From Bosea sp. (in: a-proteobacteria) (lineage in GTDB: Bacteria > Pseudomonadota > Alphaproteobacteria > Rhizobiales > Beijerinckiaceae): DNA of 64,000 nucleotides. The notes under the pieces were generated by a model, which was not told the DNA's origin, ran no database searches, and was given only the letters and a program-made list of their open reading frames with translations. The stretch lies in the NCBI RefSeq assembly GCF_023953965.1, contig NZ_JAMLIX010000001.1:1231001-1295000 (forward strand), read 5' to 3'. The translations under genes were made by a program, and so were the position numbers. Positions 16,315-23,635 of the stretch are shown in pieces. Position 1 is the first letter of the stretch, and the number at the start of each line of letters is the position of its first letter.

Positions 16315-19300
16315 CTAGCTGTGCTTGCGCGGCAGGTCGGCCAGCATGCCGGCCGCCACCATCAGTTTCGGCAAGGTCAGGCCCGAGCCCGCGATCGCGG
16401 CGACGGTGGCGCGGGTGCGCTCGGCGTCCTCGCCGCGCTCGGTGAGCCAGCTCTCCAGCGTGCCCTGCCCCTTCGCCGAGGTGGAAACCTCCTGCGTCAG
16501 GGCGGAATGGGCGTCGTCGAGGGTCTCGATCGCCCGCTCGCGGGCGAGGCGCTCGTAATCGTCGGTCGCCGGCACGGCCGCGGCCGCCGCCTTCAGGCCC
16601 GACAGGCCAAACAGCGCGTCGATGCCGAAATGGATGCGGGCGACGTCGCCGATCCTGCGCTTGGCGCGCTCGGCGATGTCGACGATGTCGGTCGACTCGG
16701 CGAGCGCCGGCAGGCTCGCGATCCGGGCGGCGAGCGCCTCCGGCACGCCTTCCGAGGTCAGCACGGCGATGCGCGCGAGCCGTGCCTGGGAAGCGGCCTC
16801 CGGCAGCAGGGCGCCGAGCTCGCCGGCGAGCTCCGTCACGCCCCTGGCGTAGCGGGCGATGGTTTGCTCGATCGTGCCGGGCCTGGCGACGCCGCGGCGC
16901 AGGAACCAGCCCATCCGGTTGGTGACGAGCTCCTGCGCCGCGGCGTAGAGGCCGAGCTGGATCTTGCCGGGGATCCTGGCGTCGAGCGCGTCGATCTCGC
17001 CGTTGAGGGCGATGAGATCGAAGGAATCGCGCGCGATGGCATAGGCCGCGGCGATGGCCGGGGCGTCCGAGCGGGTCAGCGCCGCCAGCACCGGCACCAG
17101 CGCCGGGCCGCCGCGGTTGACGATGGCATTGGCGAGCTGCGTCGCCACGATCTCGCGCCGGAGCTTGTGGCCGGCGATCGCATCGGGATAGGCCTCGCGC
17201 AGCGCCTTGGGGAAATAGCGCATGAGCTCGCCGGCGAGATAGGGATCGTCCGGCACCGGGGATTCGAGCAGCGCGTCGTGCAGCGAGAGCTTGGCATAGG
17301 CCAGCAGCACCGCGAGCTCGGGCCGGGTCAGCGCCTCGCCGCGCTTCTCGCGCTCGGCGAGAAGCGCGTCGCTCGGCAGGAACTCGACCGTGCGGTCGAG
17401 CCTTCCGTCCTGCTCCAGCTTCTGCATCAGGAAGCGCAGGCCAGGCGTCGCGGCGGCCCCTTGCGCCTCGGTCAGCGAGAGCGCCAGCGTCTGGAGATAG
17501 TTGTTGCGCAGCACGAGCGCGCCGACCTCGTCGGTCATCGCGGCCAGCAGCGCGTTGCGCTTGTCCTCCTTCAGGCGGCCGGCCTTCACGGGGGCTGCGA
17601 GCGCGATCTTGATGTTGACCTCGACGTCGGAGGTGTTGACGCCGGCGGAGTTGTCGATCGCGTCGGTGTTGATCCTGATGCCCTTGCGCGCCGCCTCGAT
17701 GCGGCCGCGCTGGGTGACGCCGAGATTGGCGCCTTCCCCGACGACGCGGGCGCGGACATCGGCGCCGGCGATGCGGATCGCGTCATTGGCGCGGTCGCCG
17801 ACCTGGGCGTCGCTCTCGTCGGCGGCGCGGATATAGGTGCCGATGCCGCCGAACCAGAGCAGGTCGACGCGGGCTTTCAGGATCGCGGTCATCAGCTCGG
17901 GCGGCGAGGCCTCGGCCTTGTCGAGATCGAGCAGGGCGCGCATCTCGGGCGAGAGCGGGATGCTCTTGGCCTGGCGCGAGAAGACGCCGCCGCCCTTCGA
18001 GATCAGGCCCTTGTCGTAATCGGCCCAGGAGGAGCGCGGCAGCTCGAACAGGCGCCGGCGCTCGGTGAGCGACTTCGCCGGGTCCGGATCGGGATCGAGG
18101 AAGATGTCGCGGTGGTCGAAGGCGGCGACGAGCTTGATCTCGGCCGAGCGCAGCATGCCGTTGCCGAAGACGTCGCCCGACATGTCGCCGACGCCGGCGA
18201 CGGTGAAGGGCGTCGTCTGGACGTCGATGTCGACCTCGCGGAAATGGCGCTTCACCGCTTCCCAGGCGCCGCGCGCGGTGATGCCCATGCCCTTGTGGTC
18301 ATAGCCCTGCGAGCCGCCGGAGGCGAAGGCGTCGCCGAGCCAGTGGTGCTTCTCCAGCGAGATCGCGTTGGCGGTGTCGGAGAAGGTCGCGGTGCCCTTG
18401 TCGGCGGCGACGACGAGATAGGGATCGTCGCCGTCATGGCGCACGGTGCCGGCGGGGGGGATCACCGTCTCGCCGTCGAGATTGTCGGTGAGCTCGAGCA
18501 GGTTGCGGATGAAGATACGATAGCTCTCGGTGCCCTCGGCGAGCCAGGCGGCGCGGTCGGAGGCCGGGGGCAACTGCTTCGGGACGAAGCCGCCCTTGGC
18601 GCCGACCGGCACGATCACCGCGTTCTTGACCTGCTGCGCCTTGACCAGGCCCAGAACCTCGGTGCGGAAGTCCTGCGGCCGGTCGGACCAGCGCAGGCCG
18701 CCGCGCGCGACCTTGCCGAAGCGCATATGCACGCCCTCGACGCGCGGCGAATAGACGAAGATCTCGTAGAGCGGGCGCGGCAGCGGCAGCCCTTCGACCC
18801 TGGCGCAGTCGAACTTGAAGGTGATGGTCTGGCGCGGCCCGCCATCCGGGCCGGCCTGGAAGAAATTGGTGCGCACGCCCGCGTCGACCAGATTGACGAG
18901 GCGGCGCAGGATGCGGTCCTCGTCGAGGCTGGTGACGGCGTCGAGCGCCTGCTCGATTTCGGCGCGGCTTGAGGCCATGCGCTGCTCGCGTCCGGAAGCC
19001 TTGATGCCCGGGTCGAACCTGGCCGTGAAATAGGCGACGAGGCCGGCGGCGATGTCGGGATGGCGGGTCAGCGCGTCGGCGATGTAGCCCTGGGCATAGG
19101 GCGCGCCGGCCTGCCTGAGATAGCGGCCGAAGGCGCGCAGCAGCGCGGCCTCCCGCCAGCCGAGGCCGGCGGCGAGCACGAGCTGGTCGAAGCGGTCGGA
19201 TTCGGCGAGCCCCCGGAACTGCGCCATCAGCGCCGCCTCGATCGTCGGATCGAGATGCGCGATGTCGATCTCGCCGTCGTCGGCGCGCTCCAGCGTCATG

Positions 19301-21147
19301 TCGTGCAGCCAGATGCGGGACTCGCCCGCGCCCTGCGGCATCACGTTGTAGGTGCGCTCGTTGACGACGCGGAAGCCCATGTTCTCCAGCACCGGCACGC
19401 GGGCAGAGAGCGAGATCGGCGCCCCGCGCGAAAAGACCTTGAGGTTGGCGCGCCGGGCGTCGTCGCCCTCGCGGCGATAGAGATTGACGGCGCGCGCGCG
19501 CTCCGGCGTGAGCTCCTGGATGAGCGCGATATCGGCGATCGCGTCGGTGGCCGAGAAGCGCTCGCGATAGGCGGCGCCGAAGGCATCCGCATAGCGCTCG
19601 GCCAGCGCGCGGGCGGCGGGGCCGGCCTTCTCCCGGTCGAGCGCGTCCTTGAGCCCGTCGCTCCAGGTGCGGACGATTGCCGCGATGCCGGCTTCCAGCG
19701 TGGCGCGGTCGATGCGCGGGGTCTTGCCCTCGTCGCGGCCGATGATGAAATGGGTGCGCGACAGCGGCCCCTCGGGATAGGCGGGATAGGCGGCCGAAAG
19801 CCGCCCGCCATAGATCCGCGCCAGGAATTCGCCGACGCGCTGGCGCACCGCGCTGTCGTAGCGGTCCTTCGGGATGAAGACGAGGATCGAGACGAAGCGG
19901 TCGAACTCGTCGAGGCGGGCGAGCGCGCGGATGCGCGGCCGCTCGGTCAATTGCAGGATGTCGAGCGCGAACTGCTCCAGCGTCGCCACGTCGATCTGGA
20001 AGAGCTCGTCGCGCGGATAGGCGTCGAGCACGTTCATCAGCGCCCGGCCGGAATAGCTCGCCGGATCGAAGCCGATACTCTTGGCGACGCGCGCGACCTT
20101 CAGCCGCAGATAGGGAATGGCGCGGGCCGAGCCGGTATAGGCGTTCGAGGTGAGCAGGCCGACGATGCGCAATTCGCCGTCGAGCCTTCCGTCCGGCGTG
20201 AACAGCTTGACGCCGACATAGTCGAGATGGACGCGCCGGTGGACGCGGCTCTTGACGTTGGCCTTGGTGATGATGAGCGCCTGCGGCTTGGCCAGGAAGG
20301 AGCGCAGCTCCGGCGTGACGGTGACGAGCTCGCGGCCCTTGCGCAGGACCCTGACCGTCGGGTCGCGCAGGATGCCGAGCCCCGAGCCCTCGATCGGGTC
20401 GGCGGCGACGTCGCCGCCGGGGAAGCGATAGGCCCGGACGCCGAGCAGGGTGAAATTGTCGCCGGCGATCCATTCGAGGAATTGCAGCGCCTCGGCGATC
20501 TCGTCCTCCGGCAGCGGCGGCGGATTGGCGCGGTAGGCCTGGATCACCTCGGTGATGCGGCCGCGCATCGCGGCCCAGTCGTCGACGGCGAGCGCGACGT
20601 CGGCATAGACGTGCGTGAGCCCCGCGCGCAGCTTCTCGCGCGCCTCGTCCGAATCGATGCGCGGGACGTGGATGTGGAGCAGGCTCTCGCGGCGCGTGCC
20701 CTCGGGCGCGCGCCCGGCCGCCTCGCCGGCGAGCGAGACGAACTCGCCCTTGGCGTCGCGCGCGACCGCCAGGATCGGATGGGCGACGAGCTGCGGCTCG
20801 TGGCCCTGCTCCTGCAGCTCGGCCAGCGTCGAATCGAGCAGGAACGGCTTGTTGTCGTTGACCACCTCGAGGACGGTGCGCTGGTGCCGGCGCTCGCCCT
20901 CGCCGAATTCCTCGTCGCGGAAGCGAAGGTTGATCGTCTCGGGCTTGCGTGGCTGGGAGAGGTGCTCGAAGGCGGCGGCGCCGGTGCGGGCGAGCATCTC
21001 AGGCGGCACCGCCTCGAGATCCTCGGCGACGGAGCGGCCGAACAGCAGGCGGGGGAACTCGGCGGGCATCGAACTCTTCAGTCCGGTGGCTGCGGCCTCG
21101 ATCGCTGCGATCGCGCCGGCGGTCGCGTTCGTCACCCGTTTGCCCAT
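16315..21147 (-). CDS. gdh: NAD-specific glutamate dehydrogenase, large (about 180 kDa) type
   Basis: A 1610-residue enzyme of the large bacterial class (Streptomyces/Pseudomonas GdhB type) that oxidatively deaminates glutamate to 2-oxoglutarate and ammonia with NAD+. The long N-terminal half contains ACT-like regulatory segments (e.g. 'TVLEVVNDNKPFLLDSTLAEL'). The catalytic core follows 'VARGGLRWSDRPQDFRTEVLGLVKAQQVKNAVIVPVGAKGGFV', and the NAD region includes 'DMSGDVFGNGML'. A GGGGTGAG ribosome site precedes the ATG at 21145-21147. It is co-transcribed with the Trm112-like gene. The role is glutamate catabolism, complementing the glnK-amtB genes nearby in nitrogen balance. Confidence 0.96.
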   Translation of the reverse strand: MGKRVTNATAGAIAAIEAAATGLKSSMPAEFPRLLFGRSVAEDLEAVPPEMLARTGAAAFEHLSQPRKPETINLRFRDEEFGEGERRHQRTVLEVVNDNKPFLLDSTLAELQEQGHEPQLVAHPILAVARDAKGEFVSLAGEAAGRAPEGTRRESLLHIHVPRIDSDEAREKLRAGLTHVYADVALAVDDWAAMRGRITEVIQAYRANPPPLPEDEIAEALQFLEWIAGDNFTLLGVRAYRFPGGDVAADPIEGSGLGILRDPTVRVLRKGRELVTVTPELRSFLAKPQALIITKANVKSRVHRRVHLDYVGVKLFTPDGRLDGELRIVGLLTSNAYTGSARAIPYLRLKVARVAKSIGFDPASYSGRALMNVLDAYPRDELFQIDVATLEQFALDILQLTERPRIRALARLDEFDRFVSILVFIPKDRYDSAVRQRVGEFLARIYGGRLSAAYPAYPEGPLSRTHFIIGRDEGKTPRIDRATLEAGIAAIVRTWSDGLKDALDREKAGPAARALAERYADAFGAAYRERFSATDAIADIALIQELTPERARAVNLYRREGDDARRANLKVFSRGAPISLSARVPVLENMGFRVVNERTYNVMPQGAGESRIWLHDMTLERADDGEIDIAHLDPTIEAALMAQFRGLAESDRFDQLVLAAGLGWREAALLRAFGRYLRQAGAPYAQGYIADALTRHPDIAAGLVAYFTARFDPGIKASGREQRMASSRAEIEQALDAVTSLDEDRILRRLVNLVDAGVRTNFFQAGPDGGPRQTITFKFDCARVEGLPLPRPLYEIFVYSPRVEGVHMRFGKVARGGLRWSDRPQDFRTEVLGLVKAQQVKNAVIVPVGAKGGFVPKQLPPASDRAAWLAEGTESYRIFIRNLLELTDNLDGETVIPPAGTVRHDGDDPYLVVAADKGTATFSDTANAISLEKHHWLGDAFASGGSQGYDHKGMGITARGAWEAVKRHFREVDIDVQTTPFTVAGVGDMSGDVFGNGMLRSAEIKLVAAFDHRDIFLDPDPDPAKSLTERRRLFELPRSSWADYDKGLISKGGGVFSRQAKSIPLSPEMRALLDLDKAEASPPELMTAILKARVDLLWFGGIGTYIRAADESDAQVGDRANDAIRIAGADVRARVVGEGANLGVTQRGRIEAARKGIRINTDAIDNSAGVNTSDVEVNIKIALAAPVKAGRLKEDKRNALLAAMTDEVGALVLRNNYLQTLALSLTEAQGAAATPGLRFLMQKLEQDGRLDRTVEFLPSDALLAEREKRGEALTRPELAVLLAYAKLSLHDALLESPVPDDPYLAGELMRYFPKALREAYPDAIAGHKLRREIVATQLANAIVNRGGPALVPVLAALTRSDAPAIAAAYAIARDSFDLIALNGEIDALDARIPGKIQLGLYAAAQELVTNRMGWFLRRGVARPGTIEQTIARYARGVTELAGELGALLPEAASQARLARIAVLTSEGVPEALAARIASLPALAESTDIVDIAERAKRRIGDVARIHFGIDALFGLSGLKAAAAAVPATDDYERLARERAIETLDDAHSALTQEVSTSAKGQGTLESWLTERGEDAERTRATVAAIAGSGLTLPKLMVAAGMLADLPRKHS

Positions 21148-21259
21148 GGCTCACCCCAGTTGTCTTGCCGTAGCGTTGGCATAGGCTGCCTAGCCTATCA
21201 ACTTGTCGTGCCCAAAGAAGCGGCAAAGCGACGCCCCCCGACTCAAGGCAGGATGCAGC

Positions 21260-21886
21260 ATGGCAACAAAGCATGACAAACCCAAGGTGGGCGAGGCGCC
21301 GGCGCGCCAGGACGCTCCGCCTGGCGTGACGGCGCTCGCGCTGGAGCCCGGCCCGCTCTCGGCCGAGAACGAGGCCTATTTCGCCAAATGCCGGGAGAAG
21401 CTCGGCTTCGTGCCGAACGTGCTTCAGGCCTATGCGCATGACGACGCCAAGCTCACGGCCTTCGCCGCCTTCTACAACGAGCTGATGCTGGCGCCGTCGG
21501 GCCTGTCGAAGCTCGAACGCGAGATGATCGCGGTCGCGGTCTCCAGCGTGAACCGCTGCTATTATTGCCTCACCGCCCATGGCGCGGCGGTGCGCCAGCT
21601 TTCGGGCGATCCCGTGCTGGGCGAGCTCATGGCGATGAACTACCGGGCAGCCGAACTCTCGGTGCGGCACCGCGCCATGCTCGATTTCGCGGTCAAGCTG
21701 AGCGAGACCCCGCATCTGATCGAGGAGGGGGACCGGGAAGCCCTGCGCAAGGCCGGCTTTGCCGAACGCGACATCTGGGACATCGGCGCGGTCGCGTCCT
21801 TCTACGCCATGTCGAACCGGATGGCCTCGGCGGTCGATATGCGGCCCAACGCCGACTATCACGGGCAGGCTAGGTCGCTTCCATAA
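21260..21886 (+). CDS. AhpD-like peroxidase-related enzyme (carboxymuconolactone decarboxylase family)
   Basis: A 208-residue all-helical AhpD/CMD protein. The redox centre is Cys100-x-x-Cys103 with His107 in 'SSVNRCYYCLTAHGAAV', preceded by the Glu-containing 'KLEREMIAVAVSS' helix, as expected of the proton-relay residues. It belongs to the subgroup called uncharacterised peroxidase-related enzymes. A function in peroxide or alkyl-hydroperoxide reduction is plausible; the electron donor is unknown. The ATG at 21260 follows an AAGGCAGGA ribosome site; the frame upstream has an earlier start at 21203 but no similarity there. Divergent from the glutamate dehydrogenase gene. Confidence 0.88.
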   Translation: MATKHDKPKVGEAPARQDAPPGVTALALEPGPLSAENEAYFAKCREKLGFVPNVLQAYAHDDAKLTAFAAFYNELMLAPSGLSKLEREMIAVAVSSVNRCYYCLTAHGAAVRQLSGDPVLGELMAMNYRAAELSVRHRAMLDFAVKLSETPHLIEEGDREALRKAGFAERDIWDIGAVASFYAMSNRMASAVDMRPNADYHGQARSLP

Positions 21887-22081
21887 GAAAAACGGCCGGC
21901 GAAACGCCAGCCGCGAGTTGGCCTCGACTCGGTGGCCCGGCTCCACCCGAACTCCGGGGGGCTGGGGGCTGACAAACCGGCGTTCAGCGAAACCGGGCCG
22001 TCGAGGCAACGAGAGCACAATAGATCGGTGCAACTTGGCCGCCGCTTGACGCGTTCGCGGCGAAAATGCGGCATTTGCGGA

Positions 22082-22118
22082 GAGAACGCTCCGCGGAGAA
22101 CGCTCCCGAGAACGCTCC
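22082..22118. repeat. Three tandem copies of GAGAACGCTCC
   Basis: Exact copies at 22082-22092, 22096-22106 and 22108-22118, with 3-base and 1-base spacers. They lie about 100 bases upstream of the DUF2794 gene. They could be an array of protein-binding sites or simple slippage. Confidence 0.7.
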
Positions 22119-22154
22119 CTTGCCAGCACGGAAGCGCGGGCGCATCATCGCGGC

Positions 22155-22186
22155 GATGTCCGGTGAAGCCCATGCCCGGTGAAGCC
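22155..22186. repeat. Direct repeat with CCGGTGAAGCC core before the DUF2794 gene
   Basis: ATG-N-CCGGTGAAGCC occurs twice, with cores at 22160-22170 and 22176-22186, a 16-base period. It ends 17 bases before the DUF2794 start codon. Confidence 0.55.
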
Positions 22187-22203
22187 TTGGCCAGGGAGGC
22201 GCC

Positions 22204-22572
22204 ATGAGCGAAAGCGAAACGCCGCAATCGCGGGCCGCCGGAGCGGTCGTTCCGTTTCCGGCGCCCGCCCGGCCGACCAGCGTCACCTTCGACCGCCGTG
22301 AACTGAACGAATTGCTCAATCTCTACGGCCGCATGGTCTCGGCCGGCGAATGGCGCGACTACGCCATCGATTTCCTCAAGGACAAGGCGCAGTTCTCGGT
22401 GTTCCGGCGTTCCTCGGAAATGCCGCTCTACCGGATCGTCAAGGACCCGGCGCTGGCACGCCGGCAGGGCGCCTATTCGGTCGTCGCCGCCACGGGGCTG
22501 ATCCTGAAGCGCGGCTCGGAATTGTCGCGCGTGCTCGAGGTGCTCGACAAAAAGCTCAGCGTGGTGAGCTGA
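22204..22572 (+). CDS. DUF2794 domain-containing protein
   Basis: A 122-residue protein matching the alphaproteobacterial DUF2794 family along its length: 'VTFDRRELNELLNLYGRMVSAGEWRDYAIDFLKDKAQFSVFRR', then 'PLYRIVKDPALARRQGAYSVVAATGLILKRG' and 'LEVLDKKLSVVS'. The function of the family is unknown. No signal peptide or membrane segment is visible, so it is cytosolic. A good ribosome site (CAGGGAGG) precedes the ATG. Stand-alone gene, convergent with the Bax-inhibitor-1 gene across a strong terminator. Confidence 0.9.
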   Translation: MSESETPQSRAAGAVVPFPAPARPTSVTFDRRELNELLNLYGRMVSAGEWRDYAIDFLKDKAQFSVFRRSSEMPLYRIVKDPALARRQGAYSVVAATGLILKRGSELSRVLEVLDKKLSVVS

Positions 22573-22580
22573 AAAGGAAA

Positions 22581-22604
22581 AGCCCCGGCCGCGGGGCCGG
22601 GGCT
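22581..22604. terminator. Strong bidirectional intrinsic terminator
   Basis: AGCCCCGGCC (22581-22590) and GGCCGGGGCT (22595-22604) form a perfect 10-bp stem with a GCGG loop. On the minus strand a T-rich tract (TTTTCCTTTTC) follows, which suits the Bax-inhibitor-1 gene best; on the plus strand it ends the DUF2794 gene. Confidence 0.75.
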
Positions 22605-22640
22605 CGTCTCGAAGATGAGATCCGTTCGCGGAAGCGCGGC

Positions 22641-23414
22641 TCAGCGGCGGTCGCCGAGCAGGCTGATCAGCATCTGGAACATGTTGATGAAGTTCAGGTA
22701 GAGCGACAGCGCGCCGTTCACCGAGAGCTTCGCCGCCGCTTCCGGGTCCAGGTCGGAATGGAGATACATCTCCTTCAGGCGCTGGGTGTCCCAGGCGGTG
22801 AGGCCGGCGAAGATCAGCACGCCGAGCACCGAGATGCCGAAGGACAGCGCGCTCGACCCCAGGAACAGGTTGACCACCGAGGCGATGATCAGGCCGATCA
22901 GCCCCATGATCAGGAAGGAGCCCATGCCGGAGAGCGACTTCTTCGTGGTGTAGCCGACGAGGCTCAGCGCGCCGAAGGCGGCCGCCGTGATGAAGAAGAC
23001 GCGCGTCACCGAGGCGCCGGTGAAGACCACCAGGATCGACGACATCGAGACGCCCATCACCGCCGCGAAGACGAAGAACATGGTGCGCGCCGAAGCGGCG
23101 CTCATGCTCTCGGCCTTGAACGAGAACAGCATGATGAAGGCGAGGGGCGCGAGCATCACCACCCATTTCAGCGGGCTCAGATAGATCGCCTGGCCAAGGG
23201 CCGTCAGCCCCGTGATCTGGCCCTCGGGCGTGAAGCCGGCGATCGCCAGCATCGAGATGGCGAGCGCGGCAAGGCCGGTGATGCCCAAGCCGATCGCCAT
23301 GTTGTTGTAGACGCCGAGCATGAACGAGCGCAGGCCCTGATCCATCTCGACGGCGCTGGTCTGCTGTGCGCGGCCGGCACCCCAGACTGGAGCATTGCGG
23401 TCGAAGTTGCTCAT
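22641..23414 (-). CDS. Bax inhibitor-1/YccA-family membrane protein
   Basis: A 257-residue integral membrane protein with about seven helices, beginning after 'RSFMLGVYNNMAIGLGITGLAAL'. Typical BI-1/YccA segments are 'FVFAAVMGVSMSSILVVFTGASVTRVFFITAAAFGALSLVGYTTKKSLSGMGSFL' and the C-terminal 'LTAWDTQRLKEMY' and 'NGALSLYLNFINMFQMLISLLG'. Bacterial members modulate membrane proteases such as FtsH or act as pH-sensitive calcium leaks; the role here is not known. The ATG at 23412-23414 (MSNFDRNAPVWG) fits the family; the upstream extension does not. Confidence 0.92.
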   Translation of the reverse strand: MSNFDRNAPVWGAGRAQQTSAVEMDQGLRSFMLGVYNNMAIGLGITGLAALAISMLAIAGFTPEGQITGLTALGQAIYLSPLKWVVMLAPLAFIMLFSFKAESMSAASARTMFFVFAAVMGVSMSSILVVFTGASVTRVFFITAAAFGALSLVGYTTKKSLSGMGSFLIMGLIGLIIASVVNLFLGSSALSFGISVLGVLIFAGLTAWDTQRLKEMYLHSDLDPEAAAKLSVNGALSLYLNFINMFQMLISLLGDRR

Positions 23415-23635
23415 TAAGCGAGTTTCCCCTGAGATATGTTTCGGACGACGGAAGGCACGCGGGCGCCAGCCATCCTCGCGCATCCTTAAGCGCGATGACG
23501 GGAATATGAGGGGGTTTGCCGGTTCTTACAAGAGCCCGTCATGGTTAAGGCCGCTCAGGCTATAGAAATCCGGCTGAGCCACCATGCTGAATGACAGGAT
23601 CGTAATGTCTATCGCGAACTCGCTTCAGACAGTCG

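Larger units (their letters stand above)
21887..22203. other. 317-base intergenic region with short direct repeats
   Basis: No gene that I can support. It contains three copies of an 11-mer at 22082-22118, a 16-base direct repeat at 22155-22186, and G-runs near 21955-21970. The promoter of the DUF2794 gene should lie here, with a GGGAGG ribosome site just before its ATG. Short frames in it are not gene-like. Confidence 0.6.

Noticed and set aside
16321..18972. 883-codon open frame opposite glutamate dehydrogenase
   Set aside because: Antisense shadow of a conserved gene, with no recognisable motif.
21984..22319. 111-codon minus-strand frame over the gap before the DUF2794 gene
   Set aside because: It overlaps the start of the DUF2794 gene, has no ribosome site of note and no similarity I can recognise.
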